Positions 45,901-54,469 of a stretch of DNA of 64,000 nt are shown one piece after another. Each line of letters opens with the position of its first letter. Position 1 is the stretch's first letter. Location: contig JAIXSM010000015.1 in NCBI GenBank assembly GCA_027484655.1, positions 1-64,000 on the forward strand, read 5' to 3'. The translations under genes and the position numbers were made by a program. The notes beneath the pieces are model-generated. The model worked only from the letters and a program-made list of their open reading frames with translations, was not told the DNA's origin and ran no database searches. The stretch comes from Hyphomicrobiales bacterium. GTDB lineage: Bacteria; Pseudomonadota; Alphaproteobacteria; Rhizobiales; Beijerinckiaceae.

Positions 45901-47436
45901 ATGACTGACGAGACCCCCACCCCTCAAGGCGCCGCGCCGGCGACCCCGAACCGGTCCGGACGCCGCAAGCCGCCGCTGATCGAAGGCGAACCCGTGCGCG
46001 AAATCGCGCCCACCGGGACAGCCTCCCCGACCACCCAATCAGCGGACACGCCGACGCAGGGCCCAGAACCTGCGCCCACGCCTGCGCCCACGCCTGCTCC
46101 AGAGCCTGCACCCGAGCCGGCCCCTGCGGCGGCGCCGGCAGCCGCCACACCGGGGACGGACGAACCGACGACCGCTGCGACGGCCCCGCCCGGGGAAAAT
46201 CCGCCCAGCGTGGAGGCCGCCAGCGAGCCCGCGCCCCGGCGACGCCTTCCCATTCCCCTTCCCGAGGGTCTTGGCGCCATGGCCGCCGTCAGCCTCGCCA
46301 GCGCCGCGCTGGCGGCGATCCTCGTCTACGCCGCCACGCCGTCAGCCCCCGGCGAGGGCGGCGGCTGGCCGGGCGCGCTTGAGGCGCGCATCGACGCTGT
46401 CGAACGATTGGCCCGCGACGCCGCACGCCGGGCGGGAGAGGCCAGCGAGGCCGCGCGCAAGGTCGCCGACGCGCCGCAGGCGGGCGCAGGCGCAAGCGCG
46501 CTGGCGCCCCTTGAGGGCCGGATCGCCGCGCTGGAGAAAGCAGGCCGGGCGCCGCCCCCCGCCTCCGAGCCGCTGGAGCAGCGCCTCGCCGCGCTGGAGA
46601 AGAGCATCGCCGCGCCGAAACTGGACGCGCGCGCCACCGAAACCCGGGCGCCCGTTGCGCCGCCGGTCAACCTTGATCCGCTGCGCGAGCAGGTGGGCGC
46701 CGCCGAGCAGCGCCTGCAAGCTCTGGAGCGGCAGCTGGCGCCCATCGCGAAGGACGGTCCGGACGCCGCCCGCAAGATCGAGGCGCTGGCGCAGGCCCTG
46801 CAAGGCGCCGACGGTCGCCTGAAGGCTGTGGAGGAGCGGCTTCAGCCGCTGGGCGCCCGCGTAGACGAGGCCCGCGGCCAGGCCGAGACCGAACGCAAGC
46901 GCGCCGAGGCGCTGGCCGCCCGCGCGCTCGACGCCGCGCGCCTTGCGCTGGCGCAGTCCCTCGTGGGCGCCGTGGACGCCGGCGCGCCGTTCGCAGCGCA
47001 GGCGGACGCGCTGACCCGCCTTGGCGCCCCGGCCGAACGTATGGCGGCGCTGAAGGATAGCGCCGCAACTGGCGTGGCGCTGCCCGCCGACCTCGCGCGC
47101 GCCTTCGCCGCCCTGGAAGAGAAAGTGACCGCCCGTCAGGATCCAGGCCCCAACGCCTCGCTGGCGGACCGGCTGGCCAGCAGCGCCGCAAGCCTCGTGC
47201 GGGTGCGGCCGGCTGGAGAGCCAACCGGCGACGCCCCCGCGGACGTGGCGGCCCGCATCCGCAGGGCGCTGGAGCGCGGGGACGTGACGGCGGCGTTGCA
47301 GGCATGGAACAGCCTTTCCGAAGCGGGCAAGGCGGTTTCGGCCGACTGGGCGGCGCGCGCGCGCGCACGGCTCGCGGCGCAAGAGGCGGCGCGGGCGATA
47401 CTCGCCGAGGCGAGCGAACGGCTCGGCCGGACATGA
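45901..47436 (+). CDS. mic60: Alphaproteobacterial Mic60 (mitofilin-like, COG4223)
   Basis: 511-residue inner-membrane protein. Order: Pro/Thr/Ala-rich cytoplasmic segment with repeats of APTPAPEP (about 55-85), one membrane helix (about 120-145), a long periplasmic coiled coil (150-350; LEARIDAVERLARD, LEKSIAAP), and a C-terminal mitofilin-type domain (400-505; RIRRALERGDVTAALQAWNSL). Homologues shape intracytoplasmic membranes and are the bacterial relatives of mitochondrial MICOS Mic60. The gene is followed 10 bp later by hemY, as in other alphaproteobacteria. Confidence 0.85.
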   Translation: MTDETPTPQGAAPATPNRSGRRKPPLIEGEPVREIAPTGTASPTTQSADTPTQGPEPAPTPAPTPAPEPAPEPAPAAAPAAATPGTDEPTTAATAPPGENPPSVEAASEPAPRRRLPIPLPEGLGAMAAVSLASAALAAILVYAATPSAPGEGGGWPGALEARIDAVERLARDAARRAGEASEAARKVADAPQAGAGASALAPLEGRIAALEKAGRAPPPASEPLEQRLAALEKSIAAPKLDARATETRAPVAPPVNLDPLREQVGAAEQRLQALERQLAPIAKDGPDAARKIEALAQALQGADGRLKAVEERLQPLGARVDEARGQAETERKRAEALAARALDAARLALAQSLVGAVDAGAPFAAQADALTRLGAPAERMAALKDSAATGVALPADLARAFAALEEKVTARQDPGPNASLADRLASSAASLVRVRPAGEPTGDAPADVAARIRRALERGDVTAALQAWNSLSEAGKAVSADWAARARARLAAQEAARAILAEASERLGRT

Positions 47437-47446
47437 CGAGGGCGAC

Positions 47447-49294
47447 ATGATCAAGGTTCTTGTTTTCCTCGTTGTTCTGGCCGCCCTGGCGTTTGGTTTC
47501 GCGTGGATCGCCGACCAGCCGGGCTCGGTGTCCGTAGTCGCCGGCGGCCAGCGCTACGACATGGATCTCGTGGTCGCGCTCGGCATCGGCATCGGAATCG
47601 TGATCACGGCGATGATCGTGTGGAGCGTGGTGCGGTTCGTGTTCCGCATCCCCACGCTGATGTCGCTCACGGCGCGAATGCGCCGCCGGAACAAGGGCTA
47701 CGCGGCGCTCACCCGCGGCATGGTCGCCGCCGGCGCAGGCGACGCAAGGGGAGCCGCCCGCGCGGCCCGCGACGCCGAGAAGCTGATCGGCCCCGAGCCT
47801 CTGGCGCTCCTGCTGAGCGCGCAGGCGGCGCAAATGAACGGCGACCGCGCAGGCGCCGAACGGGCCTTCCGCCGGATGGCCGACAATCCGGAAACCCGCC
47901 TGCTCGCACTGCGCGGGCTGCACGCGGAAGCACGCCGGCGCGGCGACGACGACGCAGCCGCCGAGTACGCCCGGGAAGCGCACGAGATGGCCGCCGCCCC
48001 GTGGGCCGGTCAGGCGGTGCTGGAGCGCCGCGCCATGGCCGACGACTGGGCCGGCGCCCTGCAGGTGGTCGAGACCAACCTCGCCCGCAAGGCGGTTGAC
48101 CGGCAAACTGCGGACCGCCAGCGCGCGGCGCTGAAAACCGCGCTGGCCATGCGCCTTGAGGAGCGCGACCCGGCGGAAGCCCTGGCGCTCGCCCGCGAGG
48201 CGCAGAAGCTCTCGCCTGATCTCGTGCCTGCGAGCGTGCTGGCCGGGGCGCTGCTGGCCCGGCGGGGCGATCTGCGGCGGGCCGCGAAAATCCTTGAGGC
48301 CGCGTGGCGCGCGAACCCGCACCCGGACATCGCGCGCGCGTATGTGGAGTTGCGCAGCGGCGACGCCGCCGGCGATCGCCTGTCCCGCGCACGCGCCCTT
48401 GCGCGACTGGCGCCAGGACACGCGGAGTCGCAACTCGCCATCGCCCGCGCGGCTCTTGAGGCCCGCGACTTCGACGCCGCGCGCCGCTCAATGAGCGAAC
48501 TTATCGAAGGCGGGCGCCGGCCAACCGCGCGCATGTGCCTGATGATGGCTGACATCGAGGAGACCGAACACGGCCCCTCCGGCCGCGTGCGCGAATGGCT
48601 CGCCCGCGCCGCCCGGGCCCCGCGCGATCCCGCGTGGGTCGCAGACGGGGTCGTCTCCGACAGGTGGCTGCCGGCCTCCCCCGCCACCGGGCAGATCGAC
48701 GCCTTCCGCTGGGAAACCCCCGTCGAGCGGCTTGCTGGCCCCGCAGAGGAGCCTCTGTCCGTCTGGGCGCCGGTTGAGCCTGTGCCGGCCGATGTCGAGC
48801 ACCCGCACCCCCCAGCCCACGCGCGACTGGCTCCAGCAGCGATGGAGCCGGACGTCGTGTTCAGCTCCGGCGCGCCCGACCAGCGCGCGGACGTGGCGCG
48901 CCCTGCGCCGGAGGTGATCGACCTCACGCCAGCGCCCGCGCCGCCCCCGGCCCAACCGCAAGCCCCGGCGGCGGAGCCCCTCTCGAACGGCGCCCCGGAC
49001 GGCGCCGCCATAAATACGTCCGCGCCCTCGCCTGATCGGCCCGGGGCCCGGGAGGGCTCGCGCACGCAAGCCGCCGCGCCAGCGCCAGCGCCAGAGACGG
49101 CCAAGCCGTCTGGGCAAACGTCGTCTGGGCAAGCGTCGTCTGGGCAAGCGCCGTCAAGCGCAAAACGTGAGGGCGGGCGAGCGGCGCGCAAGCTGCCGCA
49201 GCGGATCGTAACTGCGCCCGACGACCCGGGGGCCGAGGCCTCCGAGGATGACAAGGCGCAGGAAAGACGCCGCCGCTTCGGAATTTTTGGATGA
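47447..49294 (+). CDS. hemY: HemY-type TPR membrane protein
   Basis: 615 residues: two N-terminal membrane helices (1-22 and about 43-63), then the HemY_N motif and a TPR solenoid (90-360) with repeated A-rich helices (LLLSAQAAQMNGDRAGAERAF). The last 200 residues are low-complexity Pro/Ala with three copies of a 15-bp unit (49109-49153; SGQTS, SGQAS, SGQAP). It shares little with the protoporphyrinogen oxidase also called HemY; a direct heme role is unproven. It is cotranscribed with mic60. Confidence 0.85.
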   Translation: MIKVLVFLVVLAALAFGFAWIADQPGSVSVVAGGQRYDMDLVVALGIGIGIVITAMIVWSVVRFVFRIPTLMSLTARMRRRNKGYAALTRGMVAAGAGDARGAARAARDAEKLIGPEPLALLLSAQAAQMNGDRAGAERAFRRMADNPETRLLALRGLHAEARRRGDDDAAAEYAREAHEMAAAPWAGQAVLERRAMADDWAGALQVVETNLARKAVDRQTADRQRAALKTALAMRLEERDPAEALALAREAQKLSPDLVPASVLAGALLARRGDLRRAAKILEAAWRANPHPDIARAYVELRSGDAAGDRLSRARALARLAPGHAESQLAIARAALEARDFDAARRSMSELIEGGRRPTARMCLMMADIEETEHGPSGRVREWLARAARAPRDPAWVADGVVSDRWLPASPATGQIDAFRWETPVERLAGPAEEPLSVWAPVEPVPADVEHPHPPAHARLAPAAMEPDVVFSSGAPDQRADVARPAPEVIDLTPAPAPPPAQPQAPAAEPLSNGAPDGAAINTSAPSPDRPGAREGSRTQAAAPAPAPETAKPSGQTSSGQASSGQAPSSAKREGGRAARKLPQRIVTAPDDPGAEASEDDKAQERRRRFGIFG

Positions 49295-49368
49295 GCGCGA
49301 AGCACGGTTGCAAACCGGTGCGGTAGACGATAATGGATGCCCAAGCGGCGCTTGCAAAGCGCGGTCGG

Positions 49369-49444
49369 GCCGCAATAGCTCAGTTGGTAGAGCACGTCAT
49401 TCGTAATGACGGGGTCGGGGGTTCGAATCCCTCTTGCGGCACCA
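49369..49444 (+). tRNA. tRNA-Thr (anticodon CGT)
   Basis: Cloverleaf: acceptor GCCGCAA/TTGCGGC, D-arm GCTC/GAGC, anticodon stem CGTCA/TGACG with loop TTCGTAA (anticodon CGT), T-arm GGGGG/CCCTC with TTCGAAT, discriminator A and encoded CCA. It reads ACG codons. It separates the core-like left part of the window from the accessory right part. Confidence 0.97.
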
Positions 49445-49730
49445 CTCTTTTCACATGCCTCGCAACATGCCCCGAATTGCACTCTCCCGTCGGGAGACGC
49501 ACGCGCGTGAACGGCGCGGACAGGCGGAACCGCGGCGCGAAGAGCGGCCCAGCGGGCGTGGTTCCAGCGTGGTTACAGGTTCAAAAGCGCCGCGACTCCG
49601 TACTTTAAGTGTCCCCGCGCCGGCGGAGCCCGCGAACTTGCCCGCTCAGATCCTCCTGCCAAGAGGACCGAAAAGAGGGCGAAGTCGCGTGCTCACCGGG
49701 CCCGTCATGTTCAGCCATGAAAGCGCGCCG
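49445..49730. other. Spacer between tRNA-Thr and the first Bug protein gene
   Basis: 286 bp with no gene that I can support. A frame running from before the tRNA through here has no domain. I searched it for a second copy of the tRNA 3' end as an attachment site and saw none. Confidence 0.5.
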
Positions 49731-50753
49731 TCATTCAGACGCGCCCATGATGCGGGCCACAGCCGCCTTGATATCTGGCGGCGGCGATCCGTGCTCCATG
49801 TAGAGCGCCGCGAGTTCGGCCCCGGTCTTTGGACTGAGGTCGAGAGCACGCCGTTTCGCCTCCACGATGAACTCCTCGCTTTTCACCATGGCGTCAAAGG
49901 CGGCGCGCAGGATTTCGACCCGCTCGACAGGCACGCCAGGCGCCATCACCAACGCGGTGCCAAATTCAGCGGAAAGCGCAACGAAGTCCCACAAGGCGCG
50001 CTGCTTGGCGTCGGAAATGAGATCACGCACGCGCGGCACGCCTTCGATCGGGACATGAGCGAAATCCATGCCAGCGAGAACGCGCACCTTATTCTCGCGC
50101 AACCATGCAGGATGCAAACTGGACAAAGTGGAAAGTGCGACGGTCGTCGCGCCGACCTCGCCTGACTCCATCGCAATCATCGTTGGCCCGGTACCGGTAT
50201 ATCCGAGCACTATCTTCAGTTTTGTACCAAGAATTTCGTTCATCAACATCGGGCCGGCGGTCGTAGTTGACCGCCTCGCCGTCGCAGCAAGTGTAATCTC
50301 ACGGCCTTTCAAGTCGTCAATATCCTTGACCCCGGACGTATGCCAGGCCACCAGAACGCGCGAGAAGTCGCTCATTCGGCCGATAAAGTGAAACTTCGAT
50401 GCGTCAAAGCGCACGGCGTTCGGCTCGATATGCGGCGTGACGAAGAAATTCGGGATCGCGACGGCCATGACGGTTCCGTCAAGCGGAGCGGCGTTAGCCA
50501 TGTAGTTGATCGAATTGATGCCGCCCCCGCCGGGCATATGCTCGATGACGACGGGTGGAGCACCGGGAATATGACGGCTAAGGTATGTCGACAACAGCAG
50601 CGCATATGCACTGAAGCCTCCGCCCGGGGCCGCCCCTATCATCAACCGGATCGTCTTGCCGCGATAAAAGTCGCCAGATTGCGTCTGCGCGGCGGCGATA
50701 ACCGGATTGAACAACAGAGCGATCACAAGAAGTAATGGCGGTAATCTTCTCAT
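49731..50753 (-). CDS. Bug-family tripartite tricarboxylate transporter substrate-binding protein
   Basis: 340-residue periplasmic binding protein: signal peptide (about 1-22, VIAAAQ), then FYRGKTIRLMIGAAPGGGFSAYA and GGGGINSINYMAN, typical of the Bug/TctC family that captures carboxylates. No TctA or TctB membrane gene is adjacent. GGAGGAGGG precedes ATG 50753. It is a distant paralogue of the protein at 62567; both share the motif HIPG-(A/N)-P-x-V. Confidence 0.87.
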   Translation of the reverse strand: MRRLPPLLLVIALLFNPVIAAAQTQSGDFYRGKTIRLMIGAAPGGGFSAYALLLSTYLSRHIPGAPPVVIEHMPGGGGINSINYMANAAPLDGTVMAVAIPNFFVTPHIEPNAVRFDASKFHFIGRMSDFSRVLVAWHTSGVKDIDDLKGREITLAATARRSTTTAGPMLMNEILGTKLKIVLGYTGTGPTMIAMESGEVGATTVALSTLSSLHPAWLRENKVRVLAGMDFAHVPIEGVPRVRDLISDAKQRALWDFVALSAEFGTALVMAPGVPVERVEILRAAFDAMVKSEEFIVEAKRRALDLSPKTGAELAALYMEHGSPPPDIKAAVARIMGASE

Positions 50754-50993
50754 CCAACCCTCCTCCTGACACCGCCTGCGGAACGCGCGCCCGCATCCGG
50801 TGGGCAGCGGAGCCGCGCTCGCATTCGAGGTTTGGCCACGCCAAACTTCAGCGGATGTGTTTCTTCCTCCCAACGCCGGCCCCTGCCGCGTGATTGCGGC
50901 AGCAGACGTCCGAGGCTTTTTACCCCTCTGCGTTGGCTAAGTTTAGCAAGGACGCGCGCGCTCCGCAGACCTTCGCGTGGTCGTTTGAGCTGC
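50754..50993. other. Intergenic region upstream of the first Bug gene and downstream of the exported-protein operon
   Basis: 240 bp without a gene. A 7-bp stem CTGCCGC/GCGGCAG (50883-50902) lies in the middle. It has no T-run on the minus strand, so it is at best a weak terminator for the operon ending at 50994. The region should also hold the promoter for the Bug gene. Confidence 0.4.
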
Positions 50994-51887
50994 TTACGGC
51001 CGCGGGCGCAGGACGTCGCCGGGTTTTGGCGCTCCGACCAGCGCGAGCTTCGCCCGGGCGACGCTGAACTTCGGCGTCACGCGTATGATCTCGACCTCGC
51101 CCAAAAGGGATTCGGCCTCGCCCAATGTCTCCTTGGTCACGGGGTCGATAAGCGCCGCGCCCACCGAGAACAGTTGATACACGTCGCCCACGGCCAGCCC
51201 CGGGCCTTCGCCGCGATTGACGAAGATGTCGGGGCCCTGCGCCTGAATGACCTGCAGCGGGAACAGCGCGCCGACAATGGAAGCGGTGAACTTGGCGCCA
51301 AGATCGGCGCTGAGAGCCCGCCAGGCCGCGTGCTCAACCACGGCCGCGTCGTTCTCGCCGGTCTGCCGCGCGGCGCCGGCGCCGCCCCGGCGCAGTTCGG
51401 CCTCGCGCGTCACCTGATAGACGATCTCGCCGGACGTCGTGTCGAGCACCTTGGCGCTCACGGTTGCGGAGCCCGTGGCGGAGAACACGAACTGGCCCGG
51501 GCGCATTTCGTTCGGCAGGCGTTGCACGCTGACGCTGACGTGGGAGATGAGTGGCTGGACGATGTACTGCACGTTGTTCAGCCGTCCGGCTTCCGCGGCG
51601 TTGCCAAGCGATTGCTCACCAGCGGCGAACTCCTGCTCGATGCGCACTGTCCGCAGCACTTCCTGCGTGCGCTCGAACACCGAGAACCGGCGGCTGGCGC
51701 GGATACCCTCCTCGATCTGGCGGGCGAGTTCCTGAGCGTCGAGTTTTCCAGGCTGGAAGCGGGCGCGCACGGCCTCGGCGACCAGCGGCTGAAACACCGC
51801 CAGCGAGGGGCGGTCCTGCGCCGCCGCCGGCGCTACGGCGGCCAACAGCAGCGCGAGCGCAGAAAACAAGTGTGCGGGTTTCACCAT
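50994..51887 (-). CDS. Exported CsgG/FlgT-like protein (297 aa)
   Basis: Signal peptide to about residue 23 (APAAAQ), without lipobox. The mature protein resembles CsgG-type folds (IEEGIRASRRFSVFERTQ; QPLISHVSVSVQ; GSATVSAKVLDTTSGEIV), followed by a FlgT C-terminal-like barrel (VNRGEGPGLAVGDVYQLFS, DPVTKETLGEAESLLGEVEI). FlgT and CsgG proteins assemble at the outer membrane or flagellar H-ring. It is the last gene of the five-gene operon and overlaps its upstream paralogue by 7 bp. Exact role unknown. Confidence 0.7.
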   Translation of the reverse strand: MVKPAHLFSALALLLAAVAPAAAQDRPSLAVFQPLVAEAVRARFQPGKLDAQELARQIEEGIRASRRFSVFERTQEVLRTVRIEQEFAAGEQSLGNAAEAGRLNNVQYIVQPLISHVSVSVQRLPNEMRPGQFVFSATGSATVSAKVLDTTSGEIVYQVTREAELRRGGAGAARQTGENDAAVVEHAAWRALSADLGAKFTASIVGALFPLQVIQAQGPDIFVNRGEGPGLAVGDVYQLFSVGAALIDPVTKETLGEAESLLGEVEIIRVTPKFSVARAKLALVGAPKPGDVLRPRP

Positions 51888-53104
51888 CGGGGTTTGCTCG
51901 GGCTTGGAGGGGGTGCGGGACGCGATTGGGCGGCGGAGCGCGGCGCCTCAGCCCGCAAGATCAGGTCGGCGCCGTCCGGCAGCGCGCCGGCGATGAGTTC
52001 TCCGTAGGACAGCTTGGGATCGACCCGCATGACGCGGATCGTCGCGACATGGGTTTCCGCGCGGCCGAGCGGCTCTTTGGTGTAGGGATCGAACATCTCG
52101 TCGCCGAGAAAGTTCGCCGTGTAAGTCTGGCCGACGCGTACCGTGTCGCCGCCCTGGTTGATGGTGACGTAACGGCCCGCCGTGACCTGCAGCACGCGCA
52201 GCGGGAAGATGCCGCTGGTGACCTTCTCGCCCAGCGCCGCAGCGCCGGCGGCGAGCGCGGCGGCGACGTCGCCCTGCGCTTCCACGCCCGCCTGCCCCGC
52301 CCATTTGATCTGGCGGGTCGCGACGTCGAGGATCGAGAAATCGAGGACGATGGCTGTCCCGGCGTTGACCACGCGTTCGCCCGTCACAGGCAGCGTGCGC
52401 TCGTTCGAGAAGCTTTCGAGGCGGCGCAGTTTTGTGAGCAGCATGTAGTCGGCGCCCAGCATCTGCCCGATGCGCACGGTCTCGGCCAAGGGAACGTCGG
52501 CGCTGCGCAGGAGCGCCATTTCGCTGCGGTAAGCTGCCTCGTTCTCACGGTCCAGCACGGCGAACCGGCGCGTCTGCACGAAGTAGGACGTGATCGCGTC
52601 CCGCAGCGCCGCCACGTCGGCGGGCTGCGCCCCGGCGAGGTTCTGCGGCGGCATGGTGACGAGGCGCCGGCGATCCTGCGTGGGCAACCCGGGAGCCGCG
52701 AAGCGCTCGACGCTGACGGTGAGGCGGGCGAGAAAGCCCCTGCCCTCCTCCTCCACCGCATGAATCTGATAACTGCGAACGACCCCGCCCGAAGCTTGGC
52801 GGATCTCCTGCTGGAAACCTTCCGAAACCGTAGTGCGGGCGCTGCCCTCGTCGATCACCGAGGACAGGCTCTGTTGCGCGCGGCGCGCCGCCTCGAGGCG
52901 GACGCCGGTAACCTGCTCAAGGGCGGACACGAGGCCTGCGGCCACAGCCTCCTGCCGGGTGGCGCCGACGCCCTGCGCCTCGACGGTGAGGGTCTCGGCC
53001 ATGGCGGGGCGAGCGCTTGCGAGCAGGACCGCGACCGCGACCGCGCCGGCCAGCGCCCGGACGTGCATCCGCAAGCGACGGGCGCGCGGCATTTGCCTGT
53101 TCAT
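51881..53104 (-). CDS. Exported FlgT-like protein, paralogue of the next gene (407 aa)
   Basis: A basic N-terminus and signal peptide (cleavage near SARPAMAE, residue 36) lead into a FlgT-N-like domain (LTVEAQGVGATRQEAVAAGLVSALEQ). A CsgG-like middle domain follows (YFVQTRRFAVLDRE; MLGADYMLLTKL; LDFSILDVATRQIKWAGQ), then a FlgT-C-like barrel (TINQGGDTVRVGQTYTANF, DPYTKEPLGRAETHVATIRV). It is thus a three-domain FlgT-type architecture in a window with no flagellar genes. Sequence similarity to the 297-aa protein suggests tandem duplication with loss of the N-domain. Confidence 0.72.
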   Translation of the reverse strand: MNRQMPRARRLRMHVRALAGAVAVAVLLASARPAMAETLTVEAQGVGATRQEAVAAGLVSALEQVTGVRLEAARRAQQSLSSVIDEGSARTTVSEGFQQEIRQASGGVVRSYQIHAVEEEGRGFLARLTVSVERFAAPGLPTQDRRRLVTMPPQNLAGAQPADVAALRDAITSYFVQTRRFAVLDRENEAAYRSEMALLRSADVPLAETVRIGQMLGADYMLLTKLRRLESFSNERTLPVTGERVVNAGTAIVLDFSILDVATRQIKWAGQAGVEAQGDVAAALAAGAAALGEKVTSGIFPLRVLQVTAGRYVTINQGGDTVRVGQTYTANFLGDEMFDPYTKEPLGRAETHVATIRVMRVDPKLSYGELIAGALPDGADLILRAEAPRSAAQSRPAPPPSPSKPRW

Positions 53105-53116
53105 GTCGCCTCCACT

Positions 53117-54424
53117 TTAGAAGTCGGACGTGGTCGAAGAGGCGCCGGAGCGCACCGGAGCCCCTGCGGGCGCGCCGACAACGCCAGGCCGCGCCGGCGG
53201 GTTGGCGACGCCCCTCGCCGCGCGCTCAAGCGCCTGTCCGGCAATGGCTGCGTCGTCGGCGTTGGAACGCGACCAGACGACGGCAACCGTCGTCATCAGC
53301 GCACCGGACCACGGGTGCTTCCCGCGCCAGGCCTTCACCTCCGAGACGCCGCTGAGGTTCAGCGTCTTGGCGACGGCCTCGATCTTCAGATCGTAGGCGG
53401 CTGCGTTGAAGGAGCGCGCGCTGTCGTCCGTCTCTCGGTAGGTGAAATCCACGTTGTCCTTGTCGCTGCCCGCTATGCGCTCGCCCACGAACCGCTGGAT
53501 GGCGGCGATGGCGCGCGTGCGGGCGCGGGTGTTGTCGAGGCTCGCCTGGCTCGAGGCAGGCACGCTGCCGAAGCCGACCACGAGCCGCTGCCCATGCTCG
53601 TTGGTCCACACGCGGGCGCCGGAGGTCACGGCCATCCAGTCGGCCTGGGCGCGATCCAGTTCGCTGAGGCGGGCCGCAAGCGACGCGTCGGGCGCGGCGG
53701 GCGGAAGCCGGAACCCGGGATTGATGATCGACTCGCCAATCTGCGCAAGCTTCAGGCTCCAAACGAGCCCTGTCAGCACGGCGTACTTGCCATCGACTGC
53801 GTTCGGCCCTTCGCACTGCACGGCTGTGAACGCGCCGCTGGCGAAGACCCGCGCAGAGGAGGCGATGCGCTCGCGCAGGCGTGTCTGGATCTTGAGGATC
53901 TCCTGCTTCTTCGCATCTTCGCTCCGCCCCGCGCCATCCCAGTTGGGAATGTATTTGCGGATCTCGTTGTCGAGGGCTGCGCCGGTGAGGACGAGCGTCT
54001 TGTCCGCCACGGAAAGCTGCGTGGCCGCGTCCTTCAGGAGTGGCGGCGGCTCATCGCCGCCGGCCATGAACGCGTCGAACGAACGCGAGGATGAGATTTC
54101 AAGGCCGATAAACTGGGCAAGCGAATTGCGCGCGTTCAGCTCGGCGATTGAGAAGGCCGCGTCACGCGCAGCAATCCATCGCGACGCATCGGACTTCTCC
54201 GCATTCACCTCGCCCTGCCCGCGCGCCACGAGCCGGAAAGATCCGTCGGGCCGCGCGTTCTTGCCTTCCGTCAGCTTTTCGGAGGCGAGCCAGTCGGCCC
54301 AGCACTGCTCCACATTCGTGGCCAAGCGCGCGGCGCCGGCGAGGTTGGCGTCCTGCGCGAAGGCCCCGGACGCGGCCAGCCCCGCCGCTGCTGCTACGAT
54401 GACTTTGGCCAGTGACGTTTTCAT
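53117..54424 (-). CDS. Exported protein of unknown function (435 aa)
   Basis: I cannot name the family with confidence. Signal peptide (ASGAFAQ, about 1-23), then a compact N-terminal region with one Cys (VEQCWADWLASEKL). LPP20/FlgO-like features follow (FRLVARGQGEVNAEKSD, AAFSIAELNARNSLAQFIGLE), resembling domains found in envelope proteins that sit beside FlgT. A second, similar stretch (QRLVVGFGSVPASSQASLDNTRARTRAIAAIQRFVGE) may be an internal duplication. A Pro/Gly/Ser tail ends it. It lies 12 bp upstream of the FlgT-like gene. Confidence 0.65.
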   Translation of the reverse strand: MKTSLAKVIVAAAAGLAASGAFAQDANLAGAARLATNVEQCWADWLASEKLTEGKNARPDGSFRLVARGQGEVNAEKSDASRWIAARDAAFSIAELNARNSLAQFIGLEISSSRSFDAFMAGGDEPPPLLKDAATQLSVADKTLVLTGAALDNEIRKYIPNWDGAGRSEDAKKQEILKIQTRLRERIASSARVFASGAFTAVQCEGPNAVDGKYAVLTGLVWSLKLAQIGESIINPGFRLPPAAPDASLAARLSELDRAQADWMAVTSGARVWTNEHGQRLVVGFGSVPASSQASLDNTRARTRAIAAIQRFVGERIAGSDKDNVDFTYRETDDSARSFNAAAYDLKIEAVAKTLNLSGVSEVKAWRGKHPWSGALMTTVAVVWSRSNADDAAIAGQALERAARGVANPPARPGVVGAPAGAPVRSGASSTTSDF

Positions 54425-54469
54425 ACACGGCTCCAGTGTCTTTGAGAGAAAGAACGAAGTGGACGCAAC

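Noticed and set aside
49445-49730. Possible attachment site next to tRNA-Thr
   Set aside because: I found no second copy of the tRNA 3' end in the window and no integrase gene.
51551-54094. 847-codon plus-strand frame
   Set aside because: Antisense to the FlgT/CsgG-like genes and the 435-aa protein, which have signal peptides and family motifs.
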